Shown here: in pieces, positions 48,420-57,823 of the stretch
Position numbering within the stretch: the first letter of the stretch is position 1
Layout of the letters: every line of letters starts with the position of its first letter
Assembly: GCF_000250985.1 (NCBI RefSeq)
Contig: NW_013524653.1
Location: 91,751-155,750, forward strand
From: Nematocida parisii ERTm1
Lineage: Eukaryota; Microsporidia
Direction: 5' to 3'
Length of the DNA: 64,000 nt
Notes under the pieces: generated by a model
What the model was told of the DNA's origin: nothing
Databases searched by the model: none
What the model saw: only the letters and a program-made list of their open reading frames with translations
Program-made: the position numbers and the translations under genes

Positions 48420-51400
48420 ATGGACTTTAGTAAAGAAGAAGAGAGAATACAAAAGTATTGGGAGTCAATCAAAGCATTTGAGCTGAGCAACAAGCTTAGC
48501 AAGGGGAAAAAAGAATTTTCATTCTATGATGGGCCTCCATTTGCAACAGGTCTACCGCATTATGGGCATATTTTATCTGGCACGATAAAAGACACTATAA
48601 CTCGATTCTATTATCAGCAGGACTATCACGTAGAGAGAAGGTTTGGCTGGGACTGCCACGGGCTTCCTATTGAGTATGAGATCGACAAACTGTACAACAT
48701 AAAGACCAAGCAGGATATTGAGAAAATAGGAGTGAAGCAGTACAACAACTACTGTAGAGAAATAGTCATGAAGTATTCTGGGCAGTGGGAGTCTATTGTT
48801 GGACGAATGGGTCGGTGGATTGATTTTAAAAACGACTACAAAACCATGGACTTTAGTTTTATGGAGAGTGTATGGTGGGTGTTTAAGGAGCTATACAAGA
48901 AGGGAATGGTATACAGGGGCTACCGAGTGATGCCTTACTCTACAGCTTGCCGAACCCCCATGAGCAATTTTGAGGCCAACCAGAACTATAAGATTACAAC
49001 CGATTTAACTGCAACTGTTAGGCTGCCTCTGCAAAAGGCCGTGGTTCTGAATGGGACATCGTACACAAATGTTTCATTCCTTGCCTGGACCACTACTCCG
49101 TGGACGCTTCCAGGGAACTCTGCGCTAATGGTAAATCCAGAAATGGAGTATGTGCTTATGCAGGACAAGACGCCAGACGCGTATGTGATTGTAGGAAAGT
49201 TCTTTGCTAAGAAGGCCAAGCCAGTGGAAGTGTTTAAGGGAAGCAGTATTTTAGGAATTGAATACAGCCAGCCATTTAATTACTTTGAAGATAGAAGAAA
49301 GAATGGCTACTTTAAAACATACCCTGCCGAGTTTGTAGTGGAGGGCGCAGGTACTGGAATAGTTCACTGTGCGCCTGGATTTGGTGAAGAGGACTACAAC
49401 GCCTTTGTTGTAAACGGGATTATAAAGGAGAATGATGAGGTGGTGTGCCCGGTGGATGAGAGTGGTATGTACACTGCGCAGGTCACAGACTATGCAGGCA
49501 GATACGTTAAGGAAAAGGAGCTAGAGAAAGAAATACTTAAGTATTTAAAGGACAGCTCTCTTCTTTACGAGACCACTTCAATTGACCACAGCTATCCATT
49601 CTGCTGGAGATCAGACACACCGCTTATTTACAAGGCAGTACCCAGCTGGTTTGTGCATGTGAAGGGCGCAGTAAAGGACTTGTGCGAAATGAACAAGCAG
49701 ATCAACTGGAGCCCAAAGGCCGTTGGAGAGGGAAAGTTTGGTCTGTGGCTGGAGAATGCAAGAGACTGGTCAATATCAAGAAACAGATACTGGGGAACTC
49801 CAATACCTATCTGGATCAGAGAGGGAGCAGGTGCAAACCTAACAGAAGATGACATCATTTGCATAGGGTCTGCCGAAGAGCTATTTGAGCATACTGGAAT
49901 AAAGACGACAGATTTGCATAAGGATATAGTAGACGAGCTGGTTATAGAGAAGAATGGCGTGAAGTACATCAGAACCGAAGAGGTACTTGATTGCTGGTTT
50001 GAAAGTGGAAGCATGCCGTACGCGCAGAAGCACTTCCCGTTTGAAAACGAAAAGCGGTTCCAGATGACCTTCCCTGCCGACTTTATTGCTGAGGGGCTTG
50101 ACCAGACAAGAGGATGGTTTTATACGCTGCACGTGCTTTCTGTGCTTCTGTATAACTCCCCTGCCTTTAAGAATGTGATGGTGACAGGCTTGGTGCTGGC
50201 TGCTGACGGAAAAAAGATGAGCAAGCGGCTGAAAAACTACCCAGACCCAATGGAAATCATGAACGAGCACGGTGCAGATGCAATGCGTCTCTATCTGATC
50301 TCATCAACTGCAGTCAAAGCCGAGAATCTGAAGTTTACTGAGGCAGGTGTAGTGAGCATTGTGAGGGAGCTTCTCATTCCATGGCAAAATTGCTTAAGAT
50401 TCCTTAAGACAACATCATGCGCGGCTATTGAGGATACAACTGGGTGTGATGTAGAAGACATTGCACTAAGCGTCTCAAGTATGGAAGTAAAGGTGGATGA
50501 AGGCGACAGTGTGCTGGATCTGTGGATACTCCAGGAGTTTAAAGAGTTCTCGCAGGCTATTCAGAAAGAAGGCCTTGAGTACAGGCTGCACAATGTTCTT
50601 CCAAAAACCATTGAGTTCTTGGGAGACTTGAGCAGATGGTACATTAGGCTGAGTAGAGATCGCTTGAGGAACACTGAAATGAAGGTTCTCAGGCATATTT
50701 TGAAAGGATTTTCAGTCATTATGGCGCCTTTTGCCCCATTCTTTAGTGAGGTGTGTTACCTGGAGGTAGCAGGGAGCGGAGAAGATCTATCAAAACACGA
50801 GGCATCCGAGCCAGCGAAGCAGAAAGGCTTTGAACAGAGTCTTTCAGTGCACTTCCAGATGTACACTGCCTGTATAGAAAAAACAGAAGAAGAAATTTTG
50901 AGGCTTTCCAAGCAGTCAAAAACAACTTCTCTAGAGAAAATTCTCACTGATTTCAGAAAAATGAAGAGCGTGATTGAGACCGTTCGAGTAATCAGGGAAA
51001 AGTGCGAAATTGCACTCAAAATGCCGCTGAAAGAGATTTCTATTGTAGGAATGGAAAACTCTCCAGTGCTCACCCGGATTTTAGAGAAAGAGTCCAACTC
51101 GCTGATGGTAAGCTACAAAACAGAGAGTGACTATGAGTGGAAGAAAGAGATTGTTCCCGACTTCAAAGCTATCAGTACACTCTTTGGAGGAAGCGAAGTC
51201 AAAACAAGGTCATCTGCAATAAGAAAATGCGGAACAGACCAGGAGCTAATCTCCAAGCTTCTTTCCAATGGAAACGTGCTATGTGATGGAGTGGAAATAA
51301 CCAGAGACGAGGTCATTTATAAGCGAGAAGCAGTCAATCTCTCCTCTACACTAAAAGGATCATCTGCATCTGATTTAATATATGTGGTAATTGAAACAGA

Positions 51401-51653
51401 GAAAAACAAGGAAATAGAAGACCAATGGATAAAGAGAGAGGTAAAGAGCTCAGTCCAAAAGCTAAGAAAGAAGGCAGGCCTCTGCATCAACGACAGAGCC
51501 TCAATACATGCAACAGGAATAGATAGTTCTGATATAATATGTGATGTGAACACGCGTGTTGTGTCTAAAGAGTTAGACTCTCCAGTGTGCGAAATTCTTA
51601 ATCTAGCAGGAAGGAAGATTGTTTTATCTTTAGCTAAGGAAACAAATGTTTAA
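48420..51653 (+). CDS. ILS1: Isoleucyl-tRNA synthetase, cytosolic
   Basis: 1077 aa class I synthetase charging tRNA-Ile. The HIGH motif is GLPHYGHILSG (44-54), followed by RFGWDCHGLPIEYEID. The CP1 editing domain includes TTPWTLPGNSALMVNPEMEY and GTGIVHCAPGFGEEDY. WSISRNRYWGTPIPIW and LDQTRGWFYTLHVLS precede KKMSKR (598-603). The anticodon-binding helical domain with SRDRLR follows, then a eukaryotic C-terminal extension. Length and blocks match fungal Ils1 (1072 aa), so it is full length with editing apparently intact. The ATG at 48420 is preceded by an AT-rich leader. Confidence 0.98.
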   Translation: MDFSKEEERIQKYWESIKAFELSNKLSKGKKEFSFYDGPPFATGLPHYGHILSGTIKDTITRFYYQQDYHVERRFGWDCHGLPIEYEIDKLYNIKTKQDIEKIGVKQYNNYCREIVMKYSGQWESIVGRMGRWIDFKNDYKTMDFSFMESVWWVFKELYKKGMVYRGYRVMPYSTACRTPMSNFEANQNYKITTDLTATVRLPLQKAVVLNGTSYTNVSFLAWTTTPWTLPGNSALMVNPEMEYVLMQDKTPDAYVIVGKFFAKKAKPVEVFKGSSILGIEYSQPFNYFEDRRKNGYFKTYPAEFVVEGAGTGIVHCAPGFGEEDYNAFVVNGIIKENDEVVCPVDESGMYTAQVTDYAGRYVKEKELEKEILKYLKDSSLLYETTSIDHSYPFCWRSDTPLIYKAVPSWFVHVKGAVKDLCEMNKQINWSPKAVGEGKFGLWLENARDWSISRNRYWGTPIPIWIREGAGANLTEDDIICIGSAEELFEHTGIKTTDLHKDIVDELVIEKNGVKYIRTEEVLDCWFESGSMPYAQKHFPFENEKRFQMTFPADFIAEGLDQTRGWFYTLHVLSVLLYNSPAFKNVMVTGLVLAADGKKMSKRLKNYPDPMEIMNEHGADAMRLYLISSTAVKAENLKFTEAGVVSIVRELLIPWQNCLRFLKTTSCAAIEDTTGCDVEDIALSVSSMEVKVDEGDSVLDLWILQEFKEFSQAIQKEGLEYRLHNVLPKTIEFLGDLSRWYIRLSRDRLRNTEMKVLRHILKGFSVIMAPFAPFFSEVCYLEVAGSGEDLSKHEASEPAKQKGFEQSLSVHFQMYTACIEKTEEEILRLSKQSKTTSLEKILTDFRKMKSVIETVRVIREKCEIALKMPLKEISIVGMENSPVLTRILEKESNSLMVSYKTESDYEWKKEIVPDFKAISTLFGGSEVKTRSSAIRKCGTDQELISKLLSNGNVLCDGVEITRDEVIYKREAVNLSSTLKGSSASDLIYVVIETEKNKEIEDQWIKREVKSSVQKLRKKAGLCINDRASIHATGIDSSDIICDVNTRVVSKELDSPVCEILNLAGRKIVLSLAKETNV

Positions 51654-51722
51654 GTGTCTGTTTCTTGGAATAAAATATGATATTGAAATATATTTACTAT
51701 GTTCTCTTTTATTTTTAAAACA

Positions 51723-51769
51723 AACCCATTCACTATAGGAAATATAAGAATAATACTACTGAATGGGTT
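51723..51769. terminator. Inverted repeat downstream of IleRS
   Basis: AACCCATTCA and TGAATGGGTT form a 10-bp stem around a 27-base loop, followed by a T run, 70 bp after the IleRS stop. The structure is certain. A 3'-end-processing or transcription-stop role is only a guess, because eukaryotic mRNA ends do not normally need a hairpin. Confidence 0.4.
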
Positions 51770-52057
51770 TTTTCTAAACATATCTAATTAAGAGATAAAT
51801 TATTCTAAAACAAATCATAAACAACATAATAAACAGTTATAACTCCATAGAAATAGCATTACATACAAAAACCCTTTTATATGTAAGTATTCATTTATAC
51901 TACTTTATACACATATAGTGTATTAAACAGGAATTTAAATAGGAAAAAAGAAATATATTTAACTCATATAATAGCCTATATTAAAGAGAGTCAAAGAAAC
52001 AAACAATCATTAAACAAATAATTATATTGCAGTAGATATAATGCATAGAGAAAGAAC

Positions 52058-52088
52058 CCCGAAGTATAATTTTGAATTATACTTCGGG
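52058..52088. repeat. Perfect palindromic hairpin ending in CCCGAA/TTCGGG
   Basis: CCCGAAGTATAATT, a 3-base spacer and AATTATACTTCGGG make a perfect 14-bp stem whose ends are two halves of the abundant TTCGGG motif facing outward. It lies 360 bp before the coiled-coil gene. A dimeric protein-binding site is a natural reading. Confidence 0.85.
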
Positions 52089-52451
52089 AAAATATAATAT
52101 ATAGCAAAATAGGGCAGAAATATTTTAGAGTGAAGTAAATCCAGAATTAACTCAAAAATAAATTTCGGGTACTTAAAGGATTTATTGTATGCCTATGTAA
52201 AGGTGTTTAATTATAAATTCATTCTTAGTATTTATTTCTGTATAAATTTAAGATTAGATTGGTTTTAACTATTTGAACACCTTTTTCGGGTTACATAAAA
52301 TAAATATAAGAAGATGCACAGATTCCATATACACAATATTTTGCTATACCATGCACATATGATGCTTTATTTTCAGGGATAAGAGTGTTTTTGCAGCAGA
52401 TAGACTCTTATAGTATAAAACTATAAAAGTGTAAAAATAGAAAATTTATAA

Positions 52452-52910
52452 ATGGATGGAATATCAGATGACAGAACTGAAAGAGCTCAAGTAGAGTCAC
52501 TAATAAAGCAGATTATTACTTTGGAGGAAGACATGTATAAGGTACAGGAGGAAAACAGAGCACTAAAAGAGAGCATTATTGCTTCTAACAGAAATATTTC
52601 AGATGAAATAATACGCGCACTAACACAGGAAATATCGAATTTGCGGCAGGACATATTAAATAAGCCGGAGGCCAAACCAACCATTGGATGCGTGTCATGC
52701 GCATCCACTATATCTACAATTAAAACAGTGCCGAACGAGTTTAAAAAGATGCTATACAATATAGAGCAAGAAATTAGCCGGGTTCTAACCATTGCATACT
52801 CTCAAAGCAGCACGATTCAAGAAAAGAATAAGCAATTAGAGCTGTATGCACAGATAAATGCCAAATTAATGCACATAAAGGACCATTATATGAAGTCAAG
52901 AAATCTTTAA
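52452..52910 (+). CDS. Small coiled-coil protein
   Basis: 152 aa, family not recognised. Two coiled-coil stretches (about 10-70 and 95-148, rich in Glu/Gln/Ile/Leu heptads) flank a short loop with GCVSCAS. There is no signal peptide or membrane helix, so it is probably cytosolic or nuclear. Size and shape fit small structural subunits (kinetochore, spindle, vesicle tethering), but none can be named. The gene stands alone, about 400 bp before the Myb-domain gene on the same strand. The ATG at 52452 is the first in frame. Confidence 0.75.
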   Translation: MDGISDDRTERAQVESLIKQIITLEEDMYKVQEENRALKESIIASNRNISDEIIRALTQEISNLRQDILNKPEAKPTIGCVSCASTISTIKTVPNEFKKMLYNIEQEISRVLTIAYSQSSTIQEKNKQLELYAQINAKLMHIKDHYMKSRNL

Positions 52911-53327
52911 ATGATTCTGGCTGCACGGGATGTTTAGATAATAAAGGTAAATGCCACAGTATAAAATCCACTATTTATTTTACACGCCAATATTGTTTAA
53001 ACGGGCTGTATACAGTAATAAATTGGGCCGTATGTAGTATATAACAAAATTTGAATTTCGGGATATTCTATATATATTATGCAATACTATATACATTACT
53101 GCCTATGGTTCTAAATACAAATTATCTCTCTGGCGCTAGGGATTAAAATGCACCAATCAAAAACTTACGCAATTTCAGGTTATATCGGGTAGATGTAAAA
53201 CACCCCAAGACAAACTGGAGCACAGCTAGCATACTAGAATTATACTAGCACTGAATTTTACCCGGGGCGCATGTAGTTTTTTTTCGGGTTCGGGTATATT
53301 TCTATTTATTTTTTTATTGGAAAGCGC
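52911..53327. other. Upstream region of the Myb-domain gene
   Basis: About 415 bp. TTCGGGTTCGGGTAT at 53283-53297 (two overlapping motif units) ends about 30 bp before the ATG. Looser relatives lie near 53057 and 53187. No ORF or RNA seen. Confidence 0.6.
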
Positions 53328-54365
53328 ATGGATACTCTTATGAGCATGCAATATGCTGATTATGCACTGTACGTATACATAAGACACATTATCAACAATA
53401 ATTCAAATTATAATTCAGAATATTTTACATCTTTAATATATAGCTTAAAGACTAAAATAGAATCTAAAGAGTATAAAGAAGAAGAATTATTAACGAAGTA
53501 CATTTTATTCTTAGTGCATCATAATATCTTTAAAAGCTATTACACTCCAAGCATACATCGCAAGTTCTATAAAATATTTGAATATTTGAAAGAAGTAAAA
53601 CAGTTAAATAGTTTTAAAAGAGTCATTCTGTGGGGATACAATCTGCTGCTAGGAAGAAAACAAGAGGCGGAAAGGTGTTTAGAGATAAAAGATCAAGATA
53701 TATCGGCAAAGATAGAGCTAACGTCAAACACAACCAAGGACAAGGATACAATAATAAGTGAAGAAGAAAGAAAAAAGTACTACAATGAGTTTACAGAGAG
53801 AATCACACAAGAAACAAAAGAAATATTTTCTCTATTAAGCGTTCCACTGCTGTGTATAGACAGCAAGCCAAAGTCAATAAATACCGTGGTTGAAGATATA
53901 ATATCATATAAACTATTGGCTGAAGAGGAGATTGAAGAAACTATTAAAGAAAATAAATCTATTTTACAAATGCCGGAAAACAAAGAAATAAAGAAAGAGA
54001 AGAAAGAAAAAGAAGAAATAAGCTTTACAGAAAGATATAAGCAAATAAACATAGAGTCTTTGCTAAACACGGATGTAAAAGGTGTAGAGGTTAAATGGGA
54101 TGAAAGTGAGTTTGAGGATAAGCCAGAAGAAGAGGTGGATTCTTACACATACATCATAAATAACAGCAAAAGAGCAAAGAAAATATGGACGCTAGAGGAC
54201 ACAAATAAGCTTATTATGACACTCCAGAAGTGCGGCACAGACTGGCAAAAAGTACAGAGCGCGTGTGGTTTCAAAAACACAACAAAAGAGCAAATTATAG
54301 ACAAGTACAAAAACCTTGTAAAGGCAAAGAAAATGGAAAGAGTAAAGAAAAAGAAGGATCTATAA
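53328..54365 (+). CDS. Telobox-type Myb/SANT protein, TRF/Tbf1-like
   Basis: 345 aa. The C-terminus (about 284-336) is a single Myb domain: KIWTLEDTNKLIMTLQKCG, then TDWQKVQSACGF, then IIDKYKNLVKAKKM. The third helix resembles the telobox signature VDLKDKWRNL of TRF1/2, Taz1 and Tbf1. The N-terminal 115 residues are helical, as a TRFH dimerisation domain would be, and the middle is acidic and Lys/Glu-rich. The domain's C-terminal position is typical of telomere-binding TRF proteins. It is preceded by TTCGGGTTCGGGTAT 31 bp upstream, with six further motif copies just downstream. Telomere binding or general transcription regulation are both plausible. Confidence 0.65.
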   Translation: MDTLMSMQYADYALYVYIRHIINNNSNYNSEYFTSLIYSLKTKIESKEYKEEELLTKYILFLVHHNIFKSYYTPSIHRKFYKIFEYLKEVKQLNSFKRVILWGYNLLLGRKQEAERCLEIKDQDISAKIELTSNTTKDKDTIISEEERKKYYNEFTERITQETKEIFSLLSVPLLCIDSKPKSINTVVEDIISYKLLAEEEIEETIKENKSILQMPENKEIKKEKKEKEEISFTERYKQINIESLLNTDVKGVEVKWDESEFEDKPEEEVDSYTYIINNSKRAKKIWTLEDTNKLIMTLQKCGTDWQKVQSACGFKNTTKEQIIDKYKNLVKAKKMERVKKKKDL

Positions 54366-54773
54366 GATTTAGGGTTATTTCGGGTTACTATAGGAAAGTG
54401 TAAATTAGTACTGAAAGAAGAATATACCATAGGTAAAGAGTTTTATTCCAAGCATAAAATGCACTGGGTGCTCTATTAACCCTAACCCGAAATAAAATGC
54501 AACCACCCCGAATCCAACCCGAAATAAAATGTGTCATTGGCCAACTATTAATCACGACAGAGGACACGGGGCCTCACAGAATTCAATAAATAGTGATGTT
54601 TTGATGGGATTAATAGTGAAGCGTTCAAATAACCCGAAATACAAACAGCCCTAACCATTAATAATTCCGAATGTAAATTAGAATATATTTATTTTGGATT
54701 TATTTCGGGTTATACACATGCTAGAATTTCGGGTTATAAAATTTACCCCAGAAGATTTTATTATTACTTTTTT
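54366..54773. repeat. Cluster of six AACCCGAA/TTCGGGTT motifs between convergent genes
   Basis: Copies at 54379-54386, 54484-54491, 54516-54523, 54631-54638, 54714-54721 and 54728-54735, in both orientations. TTAGGGTT lies at 54370, and AACCCTAACCCGAA spans 54478-54491, so telomere-like and TTCGGG units are interleaved. The unit AACCCGAAATAAAATG is directly repeated at 54484 and 54516. No ORF is present, and both neighbouring genes end here. Confidence 0.85.
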
Positions 54774-55355
54774 TTATTTTATCTCTAAGTCGTCTTTAAA
54801 TAGTAAAGAAAGTGTCTCGGTTTCTATTTCTCTTCCCTGCTGCTCTATTCTTTCTTTTACTTCCCTTTCAACATAAGACATCTTTTCTTTAATTTGTGTT
54901 ATAATACTTGGCAACTTCTCTGTTATTTCATATACAGTGTGCTTTATTCTATCTATCTCTTCTTCGTTTTCTGGAGTGTAGTCTGCGCTCTGGAAGGGTG
55001 CCTTCTCAGACAATTTTTCCATTATTTCCTTATAGTTATGCTCTATTTCTTCCTTTAGCGTGTGCGGCAGTTCTCTTCTTAGCTCACACAAAGACTTTAG
55101 ACTGTTTGTTTTACTTTTTTCTGCCTCTTCCACTTCTAATATTAATTTAGCATGCTCTTTCTTTCTTTCAAGTCTTTCTTGGGTTATTTCTCCTATGTTC
55201 ATCTGCTCTCCTTGTATTTCTACATTCTTTAGGAATAGATTCTTTATATTTAACAGTACATTGAGCTCATTTTGTGAATATTTAGAGGTTTCTTCTCCTA
55301 GAATCTCAGAGAAGATGCCTTCGAACTCTTCAATGCTTTCTAGCTGAACCTTCAT
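54774..55355 (-). CDS. Coiled-coil protein
   Basis: 193 aa, family not recognised. Almost wholly helical and highly charged, with coiled-coil heptads at about 45-110 and 135-185 and no signal peptide or membrane helix. Glu makes up a large share. Its size and composition fit a structural subunit of a complex such as kinetochore or spindle-pole proteins, but no diagnostic motif is seen. It is convergent with the Myb-domain gene across the motif cluster and shares its strand with thymidylate kinase and Cdc16. The ATG at 55355 is the first in frame. Confidence 0.75.
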   Translation of the reverse strand: MKVQLESIEEFEGIFSEILGEETSKYSQNELNVLLNIKNLFLKNVEIQGEQMNIGEITQERLERKKEHAKLILEVEEAEKSKTNSLKSLCELRRELPHTLKEEIEHNYKEIMEKLSEKAPFQSADYTPENEEEIDRIKHTVYEITEKLPSIITQIKEKMSYVEREVKERIEQQGREIETETLSLLFKDDLEIK

Positions 55356-55673
55356 AAATATTTTAATATTTTATAGCTAATAAATAAGCAGGCAGTAAAA
55401 TTATATAAAGAGTAGAAATGCAAAAATAAAAAAATAGTTTACTTACTGCGGGTGAGATAGAACAACAAAAACAAGACATGATTATCTTAGTATAACAAAT
55501 TCGAAAACACTAGATATAGAAATATAGTATACAAATAGATATAAGAGTGCTATGGCATGAAGATATATTATGAGGGCCTAAAATAACCCTAAAAAGCTAG
55601 ATTGTTTAATGCAATATGCAGTATGCACTAAAACAATGAATATATAGGTCTAATCACTAATTGTTATACTTAT
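55356..55673. other. AT-rich intergenic region, about 320 bp
   Basis: Same-strand gap. Nothing recognisable. Confidence 0.5.
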
Positions 55674-56261
55674 CTATTTTATTCTAGTTTGTATATTATT
55701 AAGTATGTGCTTTAGTGCCTCATTGTGAACACTTTCTTGCGTACCAGACCTAATTACTTCGTGTGTATATAAGTGCAACAAGTCTTTCATTGTAGTATAA
55801 ACTTTCTGCTGAAATTCTTTTTTTTCATATACTTCCTCACCATATCCCTCTCTGGTAGCCGCGATCTCTGGAGATACATCTAAAAATAAGGTTAGATCAG
55901 GGAGTTTAATTCCTTTATCCGATGCAAATGCGAATTCCTTTGGTATTCCGTTTGCGATAGAGTAAGACTGGCCTGATAGAACATATCTATCACAGAGTAT
56001 TACATTGTAATCAGAAAGTTCTAGTAACTCTTTATCCTCCCATCTGTTTGCAGAGAATAACAGATGTGTTACTTCTTTAGGAAATGCTCTATGCCCTGAA
56101 AGTATCTCAGAAATTAACTTCCCTGTAAGATTGTTTCTGTTTGGATAATTAAGTACTTTGGTGGATATTCCTTGGGATATCAAAGAGTTCTCTAATTTTT
56201 TTATCAGAGAAGACTTGCCGCTTCTGTCTATTCCTTCTACTACTACAAAGAGAGAGGCCAT
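55674..56261 (-). CDS. CDC8: Thymidylate kinase (dTMP kinase)
   Basis: 195 aa. Phosphorylates dTMP to dTDP for DNA synthesis. The P-loop is VVEGIDRSGKSSL (7-19), followed by LNYPNRNNLTGKLI, then LFSANRWED and CDRYVLSGQSYS (the DRY motif with the dTMP-binding region). LPDLTLFLDVSPE and the lid segment AATREGYGEEVYEKKEFQ complete it. The P-loop carries Arg after Asp (DRSGKS), typical of the eukaryotic class of dTMP kinases. It follows Cdc16 on the same strand, 170 bp away. With CMP kinase, this window supplies two nucleoside-monophosphate kinases. Confidence 0.96.
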   Translation of the reverse strand: MASLFVVVEGIDRSGKSSLIKKLENSLISQGISTKVLNYPNRNNLTGKLISEILSGHRAFPKEVTHLLFSANRWEDKELLELSDYNVILCDRYVLSGQSYSIANGIPKEFAFASDKGIKLPDLTLFLDVSPEIAATREGYGEEVYEKKEFQQKVYTTMKDLLHLYTHEVIRSGTQESVHNEALKHILNNIQTRIK

Positions 56262-56431
56262 CCCGGTAAAATTTAAAATAATAAAATACCACCCAATGCT
56301 ATAGTATAAGAAGTAAATGAATGTTATTAACTATACATAAAGTAGAAATAGAGAGCAATACCAGTATATTATTGTTCAATACTGCAGGATTAACTAACGG
56401 GTTCCTCAATATAATCCGAAAAAATCACCCA

Positions 56432-57823
56432 TTATAGAGTTAGTGGAAGGTCTGATTTTAAGTCTAGGAAGTCAAATAGGTCTTCTTTATACTGGACCAC
56501 TAGTCTTTTATCGCTCTCTTCTAAAGAGTTCTTTATTGCTAGCTCTAACAGGTCATTCACTAAGGTTCCACCAGTACTTTTAAGTATTGCCTTTTGGTAC
56601 ATTTCTATTGCATCGCAGTACTTCTTTTTTGTGTGGTATATGTATCCCTGCAGCAGGTAGTACTTGCTCTGCACCTTGTTATCATACGAAATATTTACAC
56701 CAAGCAATGCGGACTCTGCCATATCCAGGTCATTTAAGAATATATAGCACATAGACTTAATTAATGCTCTCTCACCAGCACACTCTCTTTCTTTAATTAG
56801 CTCTAATACCTCTGCATACCTTTTCTCCATAATAAGCAAAGACAAATATGGGTTCAAACACACTTCAATACCAAACCCCTTATTCACTTCAAGATACTTT
56901 TTCTCTGCTTTTTTATAGCTTTTCATCCGATGGTATTCCAGAGCAATTCCCAGCGATGCCATAAAGCTATTTTCCAAAAGAATTTCAGCTTTTTCATAGC
57001 ATGTTATCGCATTATTCCCCTCACACAAGAATCCCTGTGTGTATCCTAAAAGTATCCACCCAATCCCATATGAATTGTTCAGCTGCAGAGCTTTGAATAA
57101 CGCCCTTTTACTATCGCTATATTTGCCCACTAGAATGTAATACATGCCTATGGTGATATATGTAAGATAGTTGGACTTATACAAAGCAGACATGTACTGA
57201 GATATCTGGAATAGTTCACTCACCTGCCTTTGATTAAACAGCCTTCTGGCCAATACAGCACAGGTAAATGGGCTGTGGAATGTTCTAGAAAACAGCGAGA
57301 AAGTAGAGGTGGTCTCTGTGATATTTTTAAACAACTCTTTCAGCTCAGGGGTATGCGCATAAACTATCTCCTTTGAGTTAATTACGCAGTACAGAAGTAC
57401 TTCAAAATTTCTTTCATCTATTTTCAAGGCAGAGATAAAGCACTCTCTTGCTTTTTCTGGATTTCTATGGATAAGCCCCTGGTAGTAATGTGATAGCGAA
57501 TGTATAGAAATCGGCGTGATATCTACAGGAGGCACCAAACCTATTTTTGTTTCTGAAATAGTAAATTGCTCAATTTCTGAGAGTTCTCCCAATCTTTTCA
57601 TTACTTCTATGTATATTATCTGCACTTCTGTATAGTCAAAATACTCTCTTCGCCTGGTTATAAGCCATTTGGCTGCCTCATATTTTGAGAAAGCCATGAG
57701 AGCAGTAAGAAGAAGAAGAAAGGCCTCGGGCGAGTCATATTTTTTGAATATATATTCCCCCAAAACAATTGAACTTTCTTCTAAGTTAGACGCAAGACAG
57801 GCATAGAAGAGTTCTCTTTCCAT
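56432..57823 (-). CDS. CDC16: APC/C TPR subunit Cdc16 (Apc6)-like
   Basis: 463 aa, built of tetratricopeptide repeats. Cdc16 is a scaffold subunit of the anaphase-promoting ubiquitin ligase. The core YITIGMYYILVGKYSDSKRAL, then SYGIGWILLGYTQGFLCEGNNAITCYEKA, then ASLGIALEYHRMKSYKKAEKKYL corresponds in order to the Cdc16 blocks WFAVGCYYL, FGPAWIAFGHSFA.EGEHDQAM..Y and LYIGMEY..TNN..LAE. Further TPRs follow. Cdc23 or Cdc27 are relatives, but these blocks favour Cdc16. The longest frame begins at 57982 with 53 hydrophobic codons of AT-rich upstream DNA; the ATG at 57823 (MERELFYACLASN) is preferred. Confidence 0.82.
   Translation of the reverse strand: MERELFYACLASNLEESSIVLGEYIFKKYDSPEAFLLLLTALMAFSKYEAAKWLITRRREYFDYTEVQIIYIEVMKRLGELSEIEQFTISETKIGLVPPVDITPISIHSLSHYYQGLIHRNPEKARECFISALKIDERNFEVLLYCVINSKEIVYAHTPELKELFKNITETTSTFSLFSRTFHSPFTCAVLARRLFNQRQVSELFQISQYMSALYKSNYLTYITIGMYYILVGKYSDSKRALFKALQLNNSYGIGWILLGYTQGFLCEGNNAITCYEKAEILLENSFMASLGIALEYHRMKSYKKAEKKYLEVNKGFGIEVCLNPYLSLLIMEKRYAEVLELIKERECAGERALIKSMCYIFLNDLDMAESALLGVNISYDNKVQSKYYLLQGYIYHTKKKYCDAIEMYQKAILKSTGGTLVNDLLELAIKNSLEESDKRLVVQYKEDLFDFLDLKSDLPLTL

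Larger units (their letters stand above)
51654..52451. other. Intergenic region with hairpins and motif copies, about 800 bp
   Basis: Holds an inverted repeat just after IleRS (51723-51769), a perfect 14-bp-stem hairpin at 52058-52088, TTCGGGTA near 52165 and TTCGGGTT at 52285-52292. Otherwise AT-rich with no ORF. Confidence 0.7.
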
